Shown here piece after piece: positions 7,943 to 11,021 of a stretch of 11,021 nt of DNA. The stretch covers positions 1-11,021 of the forward strand of contig CAMQVM010000033.1 in NCBI GenBank assembly GCA_947038135.1, read 5' to 3'. The DNA is from an uncultured Rikenellaceae bacterium (GTDB lineage Bacteria > Bacteroidota > Bacteroidia > Bacteroidales > Rikenellaceae). The notes under the pieces were generated by a model. That model saw only the letters and a list, made by a program, of their open reading frames with translations, was not told the origin of the DNA and made no database searches. Each line of letters begins with the position of its first letter. The first letter of the stretch is position 1. The position numbers were made by a program, and so were the translations under genes.

Positions 7943-9325
7943 CTATTTTGTTTTTATGTTAGGCTCTTGTAGCCCATAATGCTTTATTGCGTCTTCTCGC
8001 TTAAGGAGTATTGCAAATACTAAACCTATTACTCCGCATAGAGCAAATATCAACATTGGCACTGTGTAGTCATAGTTTGTTGTAGTGATACCTCCTACAA
8101 TTGTAGTGCCTATTATGCAGTACTCTTGTAAAACAGACCCAATAAGCAAAGGTACACCTGCTAATCCTATATTTTGAACGAAAAAGATTAATGAGTAAGC
8201 TGTTCCTAGCCTCTTTTGATCGATAATTTTTGCAACAGATGGCCACATTGCCGAGGGTACAAGCGAAAAGGCAACACCAAGAACACCCATAAGTATTGCA
8301 GCTATCAACCAGTGGTCAAGTGCTCCAATTGAAAACAGCAGGTGAACACCTACCAATATACAAGCACCAATTATCATAATAGTAGCCCCTTTACCTTTTT
8401 TATCATATATGCTACCAAAAAGTGGTGTTAGAAGCAAAGTCCCCATCGGTAAGATGCTCGGTATAAGACCAGCAATATTTTGATCGACACCAAATTTAAG
8501 TACCACAAGGTCGGTAGCAAATTTTAAAAATGGAAATACAGCAGAATAAAACATCAAACACAATATTGCAATATACCAAAATGCTTTAATCTTAACAATT
8601 GAGAGGATATCTGAGAGTCTAAAATCGTCCTTCTCAACCTCTAGATCATCTCCGAGCTCCTTGTCAAACTTCTTGTCGTACACACAAAACACAAAAAATG
8701 AGAGCAGACCAATACACAACACCACAAGGCATAACAATATCGGTTTAGATGGATGCCCCATTTTTGTAGCTATTATAGGTGCTATTGCTAGTGCAAATAG
8801 AGTGCCTAAACGACCAAAAGCAACATTCATACCCAGTGCGAGAGCTAGCTCTTTACCCTTAAACCATTTTACAATAATCTTAGATGCAGTGATGCCAATA
8901 GCCTCAACACCAACACCAAATATAGCAAATCCGCAAGCTGCAAAAAGTACTTGTCGTTTTAGCTCCATGCCAAAAATATTTATCTCTGGGTTCTCAAAAG
9001 TTGTCGATATAGCCCAATATTTTATGGCTGTACCAATCAACATTACGCCTATTGCTACCTTTCCTGTAATTCGTGCTCCATATTTATCTAGTGCTATACC
9101 ACTAAATATAAGCATTAGTGCAAATATGTTTAACCACCCATATCCACTGGTGAAAAATCCGTAGTCTGCGCTAGTCCAATCTAACTGCTGCTCGAGCATG
9201 GTTTTTAGTGGTGACATCACATCACTTAAAAAGTATCCGCTCATCATTGTCAATGATACTAATATCACTACAGACCACCTCGCTACAGGCGAATCGGATA
9301 GTTTTTTTTGTACAAATTCTCTCAT
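7943..9325 (-). CDS. Major facilitator superfamily (MFS) transporter, substrate unknown
   Basis: A 460-residue polytopic membrane protein with about 12 predicted TM helices. The loop after TM2 carries the MFS motif-A variant SGIALDKYGAR (residues 75-85), and the equivalent loop in the second half reads FGSIYDKKGKG. A charged cytoplasmic central loop (YDKKFDKELGDD...) separates the two six-helix halves. The overall pattern resembles MFS proteins common in Bacteroidetes and, loosely, the MFSD1-like branch; the substrate cannot be read from the sequence. It is the first gene of the minus-strand operon. The start at 9325 is supported by a promoter-like element about 42 nt upstream and an A/T-rich start region without Shine-Dalgarno. 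It ends with TAG one base before the peptidase ATG, so co-transcription is nearly certain. Co-transcription with a wall hydrolase could hint at uptake of wall-derived peptides, but this is speculative. Confidence 0.88.
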   Translation of the reverse strand: MREFVQKKLSDSPVARWSVVILVSLTMMSGYFLSDVMSPLKTMLEQQLDWTSADYGFFTSGYGWLNIFALMLIFSGIALDKYGARITGKVAIGVMLIGTAIKYWAISTTFENPEINIFGMELKRQVLFAACGFAIFGVGVEAIGITASKIIVKWFKGKELALALGMNVAFGRLGTLFALAIAPIIATKMGHPSKPILLCLVVLCIGLLSFFVFCVYDKKFDKELGDDLEVEKDDFRLSDILSIVKIKAFWYIAILCLMFYSAVFPFLKFATDLVVLKFGVDQNIAGLIPSILPMGTLLLTPLFGSIYDKKGKGATIMIIGACILVGVHLLFSIGALDHWLIAAILMGVLGVAFSLVPSAMWPSVAKIIDQKRLGTAYSLIFFVQNIGLAGVPLLIGSVLQEYCIIGTTIVGGITTTNYDYTVPMLIFALCGVIGLVFAILLKREDAIKHYGLQEPNIKTK

Positions 9326-9367
9326 TTTATCGCAATTTAATAGTTAATTATCTTTCGGCTTTGACTG

Positions 9368-9375
9368 CAAAGGTA
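9368..9375 (-). promoter_or_regulatory. Candidate -7 element (TACCTTTG) of the MFS-M23-cutC-HAMP-folC operon
   Basis: On the minus strand, 9375 to 9368 reads TACCTTTG, an exact match to the Bacteroidetes -7 consensus TAnnTTTG. It lies 42 nt upstream of the MFS start codon, giving a leader of about 35-40 nt. I see no TTTG at the expected -33 spacing (19-21 nt upstream), so the upstream box is poor or replaced by an activator. This is the only visible promoter for the five tightly packed minus-strand genes. Confidence 0.55.
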
Positions 9376-9753
9376 TAACCTATTATTATCAATTCATAAT
9401 AAATATTATAATATCCCAATTTTGCATCTCTAATTGTTTGAAAACTAAGTATATACAATAGTTGGAAACACTTAATTTCTTTCTTGTAAGGTGCTGTGTT
9501 AGTTAGTTGTCTTACTGTTAGGTGTTTAGGTGATAGTAAAGTGTTTTTGTGAAATCATCTTTATTAAGTGCATTGCTACACTTTAATTTAAGTTATAGTT
9601 GATTTACACAATATAAGGTTGTTTACGTCACTATAATTTGCACTTTTATGAATATAATTAACAGTATGGGAGACACCCTATTATATGTGCATTATTATTC
9701 TATAACTATATGCAAATCAGTTGTTATAAGGTGTATATTGGTTAGCAATTACT
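9376..9753. other. Divergent intergenic region without a recognisable gene
   Basis: This AT-rich stretch lies between the operon promoter and the palindrome upstream of the fimbrillin gene. I see no ORF of convincing length, RNA gene or insertion sequence. A TATAATTTG string near 9632-9640 resembles a -7 element but has the wrong internal spacing and no matching TTTG upstream. The stretch may hold upstream regulatory sites for the fimbrial gene. Confidence 0.45.
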
Positions 9754-9789
9754 AGTAGTATATTTTTATAATTATAAAAATATACTACT
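9754..9789. repeat. Perfect 36-bp palindrome next to the fimbrillin promoter
   Basis: Positions 9754-9771 are the exact reverse complement of 9772-9789: two 18-bp arms with no spacer, starting AGTAGTATA and ending TATACTACT. The outer 5 bp of each arm hold the G-C pairs; the centre is pure A/T. It ends 3 bases before the TTTG -33 box of the promoter for the fimbrillin-type lipoprotein, the position expected for an operator or activator site bound by a dimeric regulator. No U-tract follows on the plus strand, so a terminator role is unlikely in that direction. Alternatives are cruciform extrusion or a chance AT-rich structure; its perfection over 36 bp argues against chance. Confidence 0.8.
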
Positions 9790-9792
9790 TTA

Positions 9793-9824
9793 TTTGTTTT
9801 TATAAGCTTATTTACTTAACTTTG
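9793..9824 (+). promoter_or_regulatory. Bacteroidetes-type promoter for the fimbrillin lipoprotein gene
   Basis: TTTG at 9793-9796 and TAACTTTG at 9817-9824 match the -33 and -7 consensus (TTTG / TAnnTTTG) of the Bacteroidetes primary sigma factor, with a 20-nt spacer in the expected range. Transcription should start near 9829-9832. The only plus-strand gene downstream is the lipoprotein at 10020, leaving a leader of about 190 nt. Both elements match fully, which makes this the best promoter in the window. Confidence 0.75.
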
Positions 9825-9829
9825 CAATG

Positions 9830-10019
9830 TTGCATTGTGTCGTAAAGAGTATTATAGTATTATATATGGACAAACATAGCAAGTTGTATTGCTTTTATGT
9901 ATAAATATATGTTATATTAAACTATTATAAAAAAGCACCTCTTTTAAATAAGTATTTATTATTTTGGGGAGTAATATTAAAGCAACACTATTTTAATTTA
10001 TTAATTTAAAAACAAAAAA
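9830..10019 (+). promoter_or_regulatory. Long 5' leader of the fimbrillin mRNA
   Basis: This is the inferred ~190-nt untranslated leader from the predicted start site to ATG 10020. It contains a 12-codon ORF (ATG 9866 to TAA 9902), within which a short hairpin forms (AGCAA 9878-9882 with TTGCT 9889-9893, then TTT). It ends in an A-rich tract directly before the start codon, the usual Bacteroidetes translation-initiation context, with no Shine-Dalgarno. I recognise no riboswitch class. A leader-peptide or mRNA-stability role is possible but unproven. Confidence 0.4.
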
Positions 10020-11021
10020 ATGAGTAAAAAATTATTATCAATGATGATGATCTCTGCAGTGTCAGTGATGTCATTTATGTCATGTTCAAATGACAAATCA
10101 AATCAACAAGAAGAAAACGGTACAGGTACTGTAACGTATACTTTTGGCTTTGAAAGTATTGCTGCTAAGAGTGCTGTCGAAACTTCAACAGCTAAGCCGA
10201 CTACTGGGTGGAACGATGTTAAACAACTTGTGCTTATTTTAGTTAACAAAGAAACTAAACTTGTAGATGATGTACGTGAAATCACTAGCATTCCTAATGA
10301 TGCATCTCTTACAGAGTTTACAACGCTTATCGATAATGTCGTTGCTGGTAGCTATGAAGCACATCTTGTAGCAAATTATAATGACTCTAACATTGCGACG
10401 GTTGGCGATTGGGGACCTTCAAAAAAAGGTCAGAACATCAATACGTTTTTGTTAAATTTGGTTAAGAATACCGATTCAGCAGCAGCGCAAGCAGGAGTTA
10501 ATGCATACAAACCAGTATCTGAGATTTTCGTTTCTAAGAAAAACGTTGTTGTGGTTGATTCTGGAAATTCTGAAGTGTCATTTGATTTGACAAGAGCTGT
10601 ATCTATTTTCAGAGTTAGAGTTGATCAATCTGCTGAGATCAATAAAAAGGTAGATTTTCAAGCTGTAACCTCATCTGTTAGAATTAGACGAGTAGCTACT
10701 CAATACAATCTAGCAACAGGCGTTAACAAAAATACTAGTCTTGTCAATAATCTTATATTCAGCAAAGGTTGTTTTATGAATACAGAGCCAACTGCAGCTA
10801 ATGGTTATGATGGAGGAAAAATGTTATCAGGTAGCCTAACATCATGGTCAGATCAGATAATTTTACCAGGAGGTCACAATACTGTAGGAGCTGAAAAACT
10901 GGATTTAGTAATAGGTGGAATTGCACCAGTTGGATATACTCCATTGGGATTATCAGAACCTCTTACAATACCTACACCTGTTTATTGGAGTGGTCAAGTT
11001 CAAGCAGATGTTACAGCTAAT
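10020..11021 (+). CDS. Fimbrillin-family (Mfa/FimA-like) lipoprotein, 3'-truncated
   Basis: ATG at 10020 opens a frame that is still open at the right edge: 334 residues, no stop. The N-terminus is a lipoprotein signal: MSKKLL, a Met/Ser-rich hydrophobic core, then SFMSC with the lipid-accepting Cys at 22, followed by SND, compatible with surface export in Bacteroidetes. The body is beta-rich. It holds VAGSYEAHLVANYNDSN (residues 108-124) and FDLTRAVSIFRVRV (188-201), counterparts of the VLIVANYDSN and FKRSVSRF elements in the fimbrial protein at 1-2513. By family knowledge, type V pilins are exported as lipoproteins and assembled by donor-strand exchange after proteolytic trimming; whether this is the major stalk, anchor or accessory subunit cannot be decided without its C-terminus. 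It has its own strong promoter and a palindrome upstream, so it probably starts a fimbrial operon extending beyond the window. The start is supported by the signal peptide and the A-rich tract before it. Confidence 0.8.
   Translation, partial: MSKKLLSMMMISAVSVMSFMSCSNDKSNQQEENGTGTVTYTFGFESIAAKSAVETSTAKPTTGWNDVKQLVLILVNKETKLVDDVREITSIPNDASLTEFTTLIDNVVAGSYEAHLVANYNDSNIATVGDWGPSKKGQNINTFLLNLVKNTDSAAAQAGVNAYKPVSEIFVSKKNVVVVDSGNSEVSFDLTRAVSIFRVRVDQSAEINKKVDFQAVTSSVRIRRVATQYNLATGVNKNTSLVNNLIFSKGCFMNTEPTAANGYDGGKMLSGSLTSWSDQIILPGGHNTVGAEKLDLVIGGIAPVGYTPLGLSEPLTIPTPVYWSGQVQADVTAN

Noticed and set aside
3346..9164. Plus-strand ORFs opposite folC, the HAMP gene, cutC, the peptidase and the MFS gene, including a 167-codon one at 8661-9164
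   Set aside because: They are antisense to genes with clear family motifs; their Ser/Ile/Pro-rich composition is typical of shadow frames.
9632..9640. TATAATTTG as a second fimbrillin promoter
   Set aside because: It does not fit TAnnTTTG spacing and has no TTTG at the expected -33 distance; the 9793-9824 promoter is far better.
9740..9900. Invertible (phase-variable) fimbrial promoter
   Set aside because: A phase switch needs inverted repeats flanking the promoter. Only one compact palindrome lies on the upstream side, with no matching arm downstream and no recombinase gene in the window.
10103..10291. Minus-strand ORF of 62 codons in the fimbrillin lipoprotein gene
   Set aside because: It is antisense to a frame with a clear lipoprotein signal and fimbrillin motifs.
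1..11021. CRISPR arrays, tRNA or rRNA genes, insertion sequences
   Set aside because: No regularly spaced repeats, cloverleaf-type segments, rRNA-like blocks or transposase motifs were seen on either strand.

Overview
This AT-rich window looks like chromosomal DNA from a host-associated member of the Bacteroidales. The evidence is fimbrillin-superfamily proteins, a lipoprotein signal with Cys at position 22, a promoter of the Bacteroidetes type (TTTG, 20-nt spacer, TAnnTTTG), and A-rich start regions without Shine-Dalgarno sequences. I cannot name a genus from the sequence alone.

Layout. (1) Positions 1-2513, plus strand: the 3' part of a large modular fimbrial surface protein. It has a fimbrillin-like region, about three BACON/Ig-like beta modules and a C-terminal FISUMP-like domain, which suits a tip or accessory subunit of a type V (Mfa/Fim-like) pilus. 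(2) Positions 2514-3338: an 825-bp AT-rich intergenic stretch with a strong hairpin terminator (2612-2660) and weaker inverted repeats. (3) Positions 9325 down to 3339, minus strand: a compact five-gene operon. In transcription order it holds an MFS transporter, an exported M23 metallopeptidase, CutC, a two-TM HAMP protein without an output domain, and FolC. Junctions are +1, -7, +10 (or -14 with the upstream start) and +4 nt. A TACCTTTG -7 element lies about 40 nt upstream of the first gene. (4) Positions 9326-10019: a roughly 700-bp divergent intergenic region. It contains a perfect 36-bp palindrome (9754-9789) three bases before a full Bacteroidetes promoter (9793-9824), followed by a leader of about 190 nt. 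(5) Positions 10020 to the right edge, plus strand: the N-terminal 334 residues of a fimbrillin-family lipoprotein. It has no stop inside the window.

How the parts relate. A housekeeping operon (folate polyglutamylation, cell-wall hydrolysis, membrane transport and two proteins of unclear role) lies between the end of one fimbrial locus and the start of another. The two fimbrial proteins share short motifs (VANY[N]DSN and R-x-V-S-x-F), so they probably belong to one superfamily. I did not find a clearly new system. The most noteworthy items are the palindrome on the fimbrillin promoter with its long leader, the modular tip-like protein, and the HAMP protein that ends where an output domain would be expected.
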